Part shown: piece after piece, positions 50,287 to 58,146 of the stretch
Position numbering within the stretch: the stretch's first letter is position 1
Layout of the letters: each line of letters begins with the position of its first letter
Origin: Campylobacterota bacterium
GTDB lineage: Bacteria; Campylobacterota; Campylobacteria; Campylobacterales; Thiovulaceae
Assembly (NCBI GenBank): GCA_030152305.1
Contig: JASKOM010000002.1
Span: 186,001-250,000 of the forward strand
Direction of reading: 5' to 3'
Length of the DNA stretch: 64,000 nucleotides
The notes under the pieces: generated by a model
What the model was told of the DNA's origin: nothing
The model's input: the letters and a program-made list of their open reading frames with translations, nothing else
The model's database searches: none
Position numbers and translations under genes: made by a program

Positions 50287-51309
50287 TCATAGGTCTCGGA
50301 CACAAACCACGAAATTATCATCAGTCTGACTATTCCAATTGTCATCTCCATGATTGAAACCAACAATCCATGAATCGGAACTATCAGTTTCGCTTATAGT
50401 TGATGACCATGAAAAAGGAACAATAATGTTTGAAATCTCTTTTGGAACGAATAAATGATTATTTGTAATTTTATGTTTATTGTTATCAAACCAAGTTTGC
50501 CATTTATCCCAACTATCCTGTTCACCGTAATAAGCCGTCATTAAAGTGTGCAATTCATCTCTCGATGGCAATTTCCAATCGCTGTAACCTTCAAGGTTCA
50601 AATTTGCACAGTAATTTTTTGCTTCGTTCCAAGTTCTACGAGGTTCTCGTTTTTCATAATCGTCGTTTGATTTTCCATAATTACCAAGCCAATTATATTG
50701 TGGCTTTTTTTCCCACATATAACCAGTTTTGTTGTCAATAAAAGTTGATGAACGAATTGTGAATCTTGAACCGTTCGAAGAGCTTTCAGTTTTAACTTTT
50801 TCAATTTTTTGCTTAACTGGTTCAACCGCTGATAAATCTAAATCTTTGCCTGTTTCGTAAGCTTTATTAATCGTATCAATTTCTAACAAAATTTTATTAA
50901 TCTCTTCGCCAAGCTCTTTATCATAAGCTGAAATACTCTCTTCGAGATGTCCAGAATTATTAATACCCGTTAGCTCGTTTCTAACAAAAATTTGAACAGT
51001 TTTTGATTGAATTTCAATTAAGCTTTTATCAAGTCGAACAGCCACATTTTCCCAGCGAGAAAGATACGGTTTTATTTCAGCATTTTGTTGCGGATATTTG
51101 TCAGAAAGGGCATTAAGTTTGTCTATTTTTTCTTCAACATTTTCGAGATTTTTAATAATTGACTTTCGTTTTTCGATAATTGCAGGAAACCGTTCTTTTA
51201 AAAATGACTCTATTTCACTATCAAATTCATGTCTATCTTTTGAACAATTAGACAAATAAATAGACAAAAATAATAACAATAAAATAGATAGCTTTTTTAT
51301 AAAACTCAT
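50287..51309 (-). CDS. Lipoprotein with DUF1566-type C-terminal domain
   Basis: 340 residues. Lipobox LSNC after a hydrophobic leader (LSILLLLFLSIYLSNC, cysteine 22). Residues 30-170 are helical. Residues 185-340 match the DUF1566 pattern: TFIDNKTGYMWEK, TWNEAKNYCANLNLEGYSDW, KLPSRDELHTL, FSWSST and VCVRD. These domains are often in surface-exposed adhesion or carbohydrate-binding proteins. It begins one base after the coiled-coil gene upstream. Confidence 0.75.
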   Translation of the reverse strand: MSFIKKLSILLLLFLSIYLSNCSKDRHEFDSEIESFLKERFPAIIEKRKSIIKNLENVEEKIDKLNALSDKYPQQNAEIKPYLSRWENVAVRLDKSLIEIQSKTVQIFVRNELTGINNSGHLEESISAYDKELGEEINKILLEIDTINKAYETGKDLDLSAVEPVKQKIEKVKTESSSNGSRFTIRSSTFIDNKTGYMWEKKPQYNWLGNYGKSNDDYEKREPRRTWNEAKNYCANLNLEGYSDWKLPSRDELHTLMTAYYGEQDSWDKWQTWFDNNKHKITNNHLFVPKEISNIIVPFSWSSTISETDSSDSWIVGFNHGDDNWNSQTDDNFVVCVRDL

Positions 51310-51310
51310 C

Positions 51311-51901
51311 TTATTTTTCTAAAAGTTTTGAGACTTCTAATTCAGTTTCAAGTTGCAAAATTTCACGATCAAGATCAACCGTAAAAGTTTCAACTTCTCT
51401 TTCAGTCGAATTTACCGATTCGTCAATTGACGAAATTGCATTTAAACTTTGCTCAATTGCCAACATATCTCGTTTTGATTCTAAATAATCAATTTTCATT
51501 TTCAACAAATCAAGCCCGTCTCGATGTTTCAAAAGAGCAGCTTGTAATTTGCTTTCAACAGTTTTTAACTTAACTTGAAAACTTTTCATTTCAGTTAAAT
51601 TTGCTTGGATAATTTTTGCCTTTGTCGAATTTTGATCCTCGAGCAAACTCAAATCGATCTCTTTTTGAGCTATATTTTGCGAATAAACTTTCACATTTAC
51701 ACTTGTTTTAACAAGCAATTTACGAATATCTTCGCCTCGCTGTTTGTATTTTTCAACAGTCGAATGGACATTAGTTTGAGATTGATTTAATCGCGAAATC
51801 GCACTGTTTCGCAAATCATCGATATTTTTACCGCCTGTAAAAAAAACATAACCGCCGATTAAAAAGAAAGTTACGATAACACCTGTAACAAAATTAGCCA
51901 T
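51311..51901 (-). CDS. Membrane-anchored coiled-coil protein
   Basis: About 196 residues from ATG 51901 (MANFVTGVIVTFFLIGGYVFF); the track start adds four residues. One N-terminal membrane segment, then a long coiled coil (TEMKSFQVKLKTVESKLQAA, ESKRDMLAIEQSLNAISS). Family not recognised. Paired with the lipoprotein, so an envelope complex is likely. Confidence 0.6.
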   Translation of the reverse strand: MANFVTGVIVTFFLIGGYVFFTGGKNIDDLRNSAISRLNQSQTNVHSTVEKYKQRGEDIRKLLVKTSVNVKVYSQNIAQKEIDLSLLEDQNSTKAKIIQANLTEMKSFQVKLKTVESKLQAALLKHRDGLDLLKMKIDYLESKRDMLAIEQSLNAISSIDESVNSTEREVETFTVDLDREILQLETELEVSKLLEK

Positions 51902-52080
51902 AAAAAGCTCCATTTAAAAATAAATTATGTGATTATATAAAAATAAATCACAAGTCAAAACTATTTTTAATATCATATTTATCTTCGATATTGGCATCAA
52001 ATCAATAGGAATCAGATAATTAACATCGCTAGTTTCGATTTTCTGGATTTAAGAATTAATATTTTTTTTAGCTTCTGAAT

Positions 52081-52112
52081 AGAGTTACAAGAAGCTATCG
52101 CTTTCAGAATGA
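52081..52112. repeat. Dispersed element, second copy of the 11675 type
   Basis: AGTTACAAGAAGC then TATCGCTTTCAGAATGATAAG, near-identical to 11675-11704, in the 290-base gap between two divergent envelope genes. Confidence 0.6.
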
Positions 52113-52191
52113 TAAGATCGCTTTTATGATAAAAAAACAATTCGTTATTCTAAATCTAATATAATTATCATCAAAAAGGCAACAAAATTAA

Positions 52192-53034
52192 ATGAAGAAA
52201 TTATTGCTTGGATTATTTGCAACTTACGGGTTTGCTGATTCAACAGAAACAGACTTAAGCAAAATGCTACAAGAAATGAGTCAAATTGCAAAAAGCAAAT
52301 CAAAAGATACAAATTCATCTTCTTCAACTACAACTTCAACTCAAAATGAACTCAAATTAAAAGAACAAGAATTAAAACTTAAACAAAAAGAACTTGAATT
52401 AAAAGATAAAGAAATCGAGTTGTTAAAAAAACAAACAAATATAAATGCTCAAGAATCTACGATAAATAATTTTCAACCTGTTTTATATCCTGAAAAAACA
52501 CAAAATTCTAATCCAACAAATTCTAGCAATAAAAATATGTATATTTCGTCGTCTTTATATTCTGGTTCGTTTAAATTTTTAATTGATGACGAAGAACAAG
52601 AGCTTGAATCAAACAACATGAAAGCTTATAGCTTTAAATTAGGTTTTGGTAAATTTAATGACAATCGTTGGGAAATTGGTGTTTCAAGCTTTAATTTCGA
52701 GGGAGATAAAAGTGTTACATTTGATGTTAATTATCTTTGGGTTTGGAATACAAAATATGTTAATCCATATTTAGGTTTAGGTCTTTCTTTTGCAAAGTTA
52801 TCATTTGAAGATCAAAATCAAAAAGATCCATCTGGTGTAGGAGGAACCGTTGAATTTGGTCTTTTTGCACAACTTAACGAATCTATCGATCTCGGAATAG
52901 GTTTTGCTTCTATGAGTCATGTTTATCAAGTTGAATTATGTTCAAGATATTATCCGTCTTATTCATATTGCGACACTTATGATTTTGCTTTAAATAGCAC
53001 AATGGGTAAATTTACTTTAAATGTTAGATTCTAA
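52192..53034 (+). CDS. Outer-membrane-type protein with N-terminal coiled coil
   Basis: 280 residues. Short signal-like start (KKLLLGLFATYGFAD), then a heptad-rich segment (LKLKEQELKLKQKELELKDK, residues 58-85), then a beta-rich C-terminal half alternating polar and aromatic residues and ending FTLNVRF, typical of an outer-membrane barrel. The closest known type I can suggest is an OmpA/OprF-like or surface barrel; no family is certain. The C-terminal phenylalanine fits barrel insertion. Confidence 0.6.
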   Translation: MKKLLLGLFATYGFADSTETDLSKMLQEMSQIAKSKSKDTNSSSSTTTSTQNELKLKEQELKLKQKELELKDKEIELLKKQTNINAQESTINNFQPVLYPEKTQNSNPTNSSNKNMYISSSLYSGSFKFLIDDEEQELESNNMKAYSFKLGFGKFNDNRWEIGVSSFNFEGDKSVTFDVNYLWVWNTKYVNPYLGLGLSFAKLSFEDQNQKDPSGVGGTVEFGLFAQLNESIDLGIGFASMSHVYQVELCSRYYPSYSYCDTYDFALNSTMGKFTLNVRF

Positions 53035-53067
53035 ATCACATTAATTAATATTCGTGTAAAAAATAAA

Positions 53068-54426
53068 ATGGCAAAAACTAAAAAGAAAACGAGTTACGAA
53101 TGCCAAAATTGTGGGCATCAATCTTTATATTATTTGGGAAGATGCCCAAGTTGTGGCGAATGGGAATCATTTATCGAAAACAAAGAAGAACCTATTTCTC
53201 GCACCTCATCGCTATCAGCAAATTCTCCATCGTTGCTTATACAAAGTAATGCTGTTGCAATTACAGAAATAGAAATTCAAGTTATCGAACGAATAACAAC
53301 ATATGACAAAGAATTAGATCTTGTTCTTGGTGGCGGTTTTGTTAGAGGATCTCTAATTTTAGTTGGGGGTAGTCCCGGAATTGGAAAATCAACTCTTTTA
53401 CTTCAAGTTGCGGGAAATATTGCTAAACATGAAAAAGTTTTATATATAAGTGGTGAAGAATCTTCAAGTCAAATAAAACTACGAGCGAATCGTCTGAATG
53501 TAAATGAACCGTTGTTATATTTATATTCAGAAACAGACTTTGAAAATATTCTTGATAAAGTTATCAACGGGAATTTCACAACGATTATTATCGATTCGAT
53601 ACAAACTTTATATACAAATAATCATTCGTCAGCACCTGGCAGTGTTAGTCAAGTTAGAGCTGTAACTTTTGAATTGATGAGGTTAGCAAAAAAAGGAGGA
53701 GTATCAATATTTATTATTGGACATATAACAAAAGATGGATCAATAGCTGGACCTAGAGTTCTTGAACATATGGTTGATGTTGTTTTATATTTCGAAGGCG
53801 AACCATCAAGTGAATTACGAATTCTTAGAGGATTCAAAAATCGTTTTGGAAATACTAATGAAATTGGATTATTTGAAATGAACCAAAAAGGATTGGTTAG
53901 TGCGAAAAATATATCATCAAAGTTTTTCTCTAGAGGCAAAGCAAGTTCTGGTTCAGCTTTAACTGTAATTATGGAAGGATCAAGACCGTTAATTATCGAA
54001 GTTCAGGCACTTGTTAGTGAATCTTTTGCACCAAATCCAAAACGAAGTGTAAATGGTTTTGATTTTTCTCGTTTAAATATGCTAATTGCATTACTTGAAA
54101 AAAAATTAGATATACCTTTGAATCAATATGATATATATATAAATATTACTGGTGGGATAAAAATAGAAGAAACAGCTTCAGATTTATCGATTATTGCATC
54201 GATTGTTAGCAGTTTTCGAAATCGTCCGTTATCAAAAGAAACAGTTTTTATCGGTGAAGTTTCATTAATTGGAGATATTCGAGAAGTATTTAATCTTGAA
54301 CAACGATTACGAGAAGCAATATCTCAAGGAATCAAAAGAGCGATAGTTCCAAAAAAACCAATTGAAAAATTAAAAATAGAATGTTATGAAGTTGAAGAAG
54401 TAGAAAAAATAATCGATTGGATGTAA
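53068..54426 (+). CDS. radA: DNA repair protein RadA
   Basis: 452 residues. Zinc finger CQNCGHQSLYYLGRCPSCGEW at the start, Walker A GGSPGIGKSTLL (about residue 110), Walker B TIIIDSIQT, the RadA motif KNRFG (about 251), and a Lon-like C-terminal domain (GGIKIEETASDLSIIASIVS). It promotes branch migration in recombination and natural transformation, which matters for the uptake-like motif found in this window. One 9-mer copy (53203). Confidence 0.96.
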   Translation: MAKTKKKTSYECQNCGHQSLYYLGRCPSCGEWESFIENKEEPISRTSSLSANSPSLLIQSNAVAITEIEIQVIERITTYDKELDLVLGGGFVRGSLILVGGSPGIGKSTLLLQVAGNIAKHEKVLYISGEESSSQIKLRANRLNVNEPLLYLYSETDFENILDKVINGNFTTIIIDSIQTLYTNNHSSAPGSVSQVRAVTFELMRLAKKGGVSIFIIGHITKDGSIAGPRVLEHMVDVVLYFEGEPSSELRILRGFKNRFGNTNEIGLFEMNQKGLVSAKNISSKFFSRGKASSGSALTVIMEGSRPLIIEVQALVSESFAPNPKRSVNGFDFSRLNMLIALLEKKLDIPLNQYDIYINITGGIKIEETASDLSIIASIVSSFRNRPLSKETVFIGEVSLIGDIREVFNLEQRLREAISQGIKRAIVPKKPIEKLKIECYEVEEVEKIIDWM

Positions 54427-54542
54427 AAACACAATATTAAAAATATTTATAATATATATAAGTTTAATAAAAATAGTTTTTATTAATCATTAAGTTATAG
54501 AAATTTATAATTCGCCGACTTTAAAAAATATAAGGAAGCGAA

Positions 54543-55508
54543 ATGCTCGTTAAATCTTTAGGAAAAGCTTTTCTCGTAACATCACTTTTAGTGAGTTCAT
54601 CGACTTTTGCATTTGCAGATAGCAGTTCTGTATCAAAAACTTTGACAATTCCAACTGGAACACCAACAGCTCTCGACATTATGAAAAATGTCTATTATGT
54701 CAATCACTTTTATGCTTTTAAAAATTATTCGATTGGCAAAAAAAATCGTGATATTACAGTTATTGTAAAAAAATCAAAAGATTCTGAACCATTGACAGAA
54801 ACAGTTGAACGATATTTAAATAACGAATACGATGACGGCACAGTTCAAGCAAAAGACCTTGCAATTTTTCAATCGGGCAAAAATAAAGGTCTTGGCATGT
54901 TAATTACTGATTATGTCGATGACGATAAATCGCAATTATATTTAGCTTGGCTACCTGCTCTTCGAAAAATTCGACGATTTGCTGAACCTGCTCACGAAGA
55001 TGCTTGGGGTGGAACTGCTTTTACATTTGGCGATGTAACTTTGCGAAAACCAAAGCATGAAAAACATGAATTATTAGGTCGAGAAAAATTCTCATTTGAA
55101 ACTGGTGCTATTCAACTTTCAGCTGACGAACGAAAAGGCTATTTAGCTTCAATTCCAGAGGCAAATAAAAATAATATTGGCAAAGAAGTTTTCAAAATTA
55201 AAAGTTCTGGAAACTCAAAAGAAGTTTGGTATGACTATCGAATTAGCTATGTCGATGTAAAAACTTTTGGCGATTTACGAGTTGAATATTATAAAGACGG
55301 TAAATTAATCAAGTTTCTTGATAAAAATTGGGGAAATATTTCAGGTCAAAAAGATCCTCGAGCTTTAAGATGGGCTTCTTGGTATGCAAAAGATTTAAGA
55401 ACAGATTTCGAATCTATGGCATTTATTCCTGAAACGATTACAACTTTTAATACAGAAATTCATGCTTCAAAATGGAGTGAATCAACTCTCGAAAGTATTT
55501 CAAAATAA
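54543..55508 (+). CDS. DUF1329-type outer-membrane lipoprotein-sorting-like protein
   Basis: 321 residues. Signal peptide (SLGKAFLVTSLLVSSSTFAFA, cut about residue 25). Periplasmic chain with YLAWLPALRKIRRFAEPAHEDAWGGTAFTFGD and the repeated YxDxxxF pattern seen in LolA-related DUF1329/DUF4892-like proteins. First of three genes with an outer-membrane protein and an RND exporter, a set usually linked to hydrophobic compound export. Promoter probably in 54430-54540. Confidence 0.75.
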   Translation: MLVKSLGKAFLVTSLLVSSSTFAFADSSSVSKTLTIPTGTPTALDIMKNVYYVNHFYAFKNYSIGKKNRDITVIVKKSKDSEPLTETVERYLNNEYDDGTVQAKDLAIFQSGKNKGLGMLITDYVDDDKSQLYLAWLPALRKIRRFAEPAHEDAWGGTAFTFGDVTLRKPKHEKHELLGREKFSFETGAIQLSADERKGYLASIPEANKNNIGKEVFKIKSSGNSKEVWYDYRISYVDVKTFGDLRVEYYKDGKLIKFLDKNWGNISGQKDPRALRWASWYAKDLRTDFESMAFIPETITTFNTEIHASKWSESTLESISK

Positions 55509-55513
55509 CTTTT

Positions 55514-58045
55514 GTGGTTGCGAAGATGAGAAAAAATTACAAATTTATTTTAATATCCGCACTTTCACTCTCTCTTCCAACAGCTTCTCTTTTGGCTTCA
55601 TCTGATAATTCAGATGGCTACGAAGAAGAATCTCGACTTTCAATGTCTGGCTTTTTTAGAAATGAAACAAGTTTTTATTTAAAAGATAAAGAAAATGTTC
55701 ATGACAAAGGTGATTTATTAAAATTCGAGAATACCGTTAATCTTGATATTAATTATAAAATTAGTGATGAAAGCAAAATTCATGCTCAAACTAATTTTAT
55801 TTATGATACGAAAGCAATTAGCGGTTATAAAGGTCATCGAATAAATACTCAAAATGATTATTTGCGAGAACTATATTTAGATACTCGAGGCGGTGATTGG
55901 GAATTTCGAATCGGAAAACAGCAACTTGCATGGGGAACTGCCGACGGTGTGAAATTTCTTGATATTATCAATCCGACTGATTATCGAGAATGGGGTCAAA
56001 ACTCAATGGAAGATTCGCGAATTCCATTGTGGATGGTCAAAGCTGAAAAACGAATTGGCGACGGCGATAGCACTTTGCAACTTGTTTTCGTTCCAGATAT
56101 TCAAAAAAATGAAATAGCTGGTTTATATAATCCTGAAACTGGAGATTTTGGTCAGCCGTTTGTTAGCAAAGGTGCTGATACAATGACAGGAAAATATAAC
56201 GGTTTTTATAATATCGCGAAAGACATGGGCAAAACCTCATCGATGTTTAATACTTTATTAAATATGGGTGGTTTATCAGGTTTAACTGGACCAATGAAAT
56301 ATCGAACTGTTGGCTTTTTCACATCGTTAAATACGACAAATAACATGACTTTTGCTGATGTTCAAAATATGATCATTGGAGCAAGTTCAGCGGTTAAAAC
56401 AGCAAATACAAATAACACAAATTTAACGATTTCACCAGCTGGAAACGGAACGACATTAAAAGATGGTTTTAAACACGATTTTCAAAATGATGCTCAAGTT
56501 TCTGATTATATAAAAAATTGTTTTAGCGGAACAGATACAGCTCTTGTAAATGCGATTTTTATTCCAATGGCAAATATGTATGGTTCTGGAAATGGCATGT
56601 TAAATGCCGTTGCAAACAATGGAACAGGAATGTTTAATAATTTTCAGTCGTATATGGGAACTTTACAACAGGCTTATATAGCTGGAAAAGATATATCTTT
56701 CACAGCAACAGGTGCAACTATTGTTAATGCAGGAACAGGAACTTTATCAAATAGCGAAATCGGAACGGCTTTAAATTCTCTTGGAACGATGATGTATCAA
56801 CAAGTTGCAATGGGCATGGGATTTGATCCAACAGATCAAGCTACTCAAATGAAAGTTGCAACAGCTTTAAAATTAGATCCAACTTCCGCTACTTTCCAAC
56901 AAGATTTTAATAGCAAAATTCAAGAATTAGCAATTTCAGGTTTATCAACTGTTTTCACAACTGGAACAACAAATCAATTTGATGGAACATTATCAGAAGA
57001 TAATCCGACTTCAGCTTTTGATTATATGGGAAATACAGCTTTCGGAACATTTAAATATTTTCAAAATATGAATACTGTTTATCGAAAAGAGATTATTCCT
57101 GAAGAGTTCAAAAATAGCAATTTCGGAATGAGATGGAAAGGACAAATTGGTTCTTCAACAAATTATTCGATTAATTATTATCATCATTGGGATAGCAATC
57201 CATCGGTTGATTTGCATTGGGAAGATAAAAACGGAAGAAACTTGACTCCTAATTTTGTTACTCACGATGCCGTTCCAGTTATGTATCCAGATGGTTCATT
57301 TGGTCCAACTGATATGAACGGTGATGGCACACCTGAAAAAGTTACAGCTCTCGAAAGTATGAAATATTCAGATGGTTCAACTTTTGATCCAGATAAAAAC
57401 GGTTCAGCTAATTTAGTTTTCACAGAAAGACAAAATCGTATAAATTCGATTGGTGCTTCGTTTGATACAACGATTGACACAGCGGTTTTACCAATTGTTG
57501 TTCGTGGCGAATTTTTATATGAAACAGGTGTCAAAACTCCAATTGTTGATAGACTTAAATTATCTTATGGTGATTTAGCTGGTGCTTTATATATGCGAGA
57601 TGCAAATTTCATAAAAGCTGTTCTCGGTTTCGATGTTACGGTTTTAACAAATTTGTTCTTGAGTTTTCAATATATGAATGTTAGAAATTTAGATTATGTT
57701 GATAAAACAGTTTCGTATAACGGAAAAAGTTATGCCGTTTATACTGGAAATCCTGCAACAATGCATTTATCAAATGGCTTAAAACAGGCTGAAAAAAATC
57801 AACAAATGTATACTTTTTTCGTTTCAAAACCATTTCTTGAAGGTGATTTATTACGAGTTAATAACTTGACTTTATTAGAAGGTGAAGATGGCGGACTTTG
57901 GAATCGATTCGATATGGAATATACAGCAACTGATAATTTATTATTACGAATCGAACATAATTATTATGGTAATGACGAAAACGGAATCTTCGGACAATTT
58001 GCAGATATGAGTTCATTTCAAGTTGGCTTGAAATATCTTTTCTAA
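55514..58045 (+). CDS. DUF1302-type outer-membrane protein
   Basis: 843 residues. The track start MVAKMRK may be ATG 55526 (MRKNYKFILISALSLSLPTA), which gives a cleaner signal peptide. Residues 40-170 show LSMSGFFRNETSFYLKD and FRIGKQQLAWGTADGVKFLD, the DUF1302 opening. The C-terminal part is a beta barrel ending FQVGLKYLF. A middle insertion (about residues 215-500) rich in N, T, G and A is longer than usual. It starts five bases after the DUF1329 gene. One 9-mer copy (56234). Confidence 0.82.
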   Translation: MVAKMRKNYKFILISALSLSLPTASLLASSDNSDGYEEESRLSMSGFFRNETSFYLKDKENVHDKGDLLKFENTVNLDINYKISDESKIHAQTNFIYDTKAISGYKGHRINTQNDYLRELYLDTRGGDWEFRIGKQQLAWGTADGVKFLDIINPTDYREWGQNSMEDSRIPLWMVKAEKRIGDGDSTLQLVFVPDIQKNEIAGLYNPETGDFGQPFVSKGADTMTGKYNGFYNIAKDMGKTSSMFNTLLNMGGLSGLTGPMKYRTVGFFTSLNTTNNMTFADVQNMIIGASSAVKTANTNNTNLTISPAGNGTTLKDGFKHDFQNDAQVSDYIKNCFSGTDTALVNAIFIPMANMYGSGNGMLNAVANNGTGMFNNFQSYMGTLQQAYIAGKDISFTATGATIVNAGTGTLSNSEIGTALNSLGTMMYQQVAMGMGFDPTDQATQMKVATALKLDPTSATFQQDFNSKIQELAISGLSTVFTTGTTNQFDGTLSEDNPTSAFDYMGNTAFGTFKYFQNMNTVYRKEIIPEEFKNSNFGMRWKGQIGSSTNYSINYYHHWDSNPSVDLHWEDKNGRNLTPNFVTHDAVPVMYPDGSFGPTDMNGDGTPEKVTALESMKYSDGSTFDPDKNGSANLVFTERQNRINSIGASFDTTIDTAVLPIVVRGEFLYETGVKTPIVDRLKLSYGDLAGALYMRDANFIKAVLGFDVTVLTNLFLSFQYMNVRNLDYVDKTVSYNGKSYAVYTGNPATMHLSNGLKQAEKNQQMYTFFVSKPFLEGDLLRVNNLTLLEGEDGGLWNRFDMEYTATDNLLLRIEHNYYGNDENGIFGQFADMSSFQVGLKYLF

Positions 58046-58089
58046 TTTAAATAAATCAACAAATAATTAATCTTAAATTATTTTTTATC

Positions 58090-58106
58090 GGCGAGTTCGT
58101 CTCGCC
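58090..58106. terminator. Hairpin between the DUF1302 and MMPL genes
   Basis: GGCGAG TTCGT CTCGCC followed by TTTCTTCTT. A short but GC-rich stem in the 101-base gap; it may partly attenuate transcription into the exporter gene. Confidence 0.5.
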
Positions 58107-58146
58107 TTTCTTCTTAAATCAAAATTCTCAAATTCAGGACTTAAAA

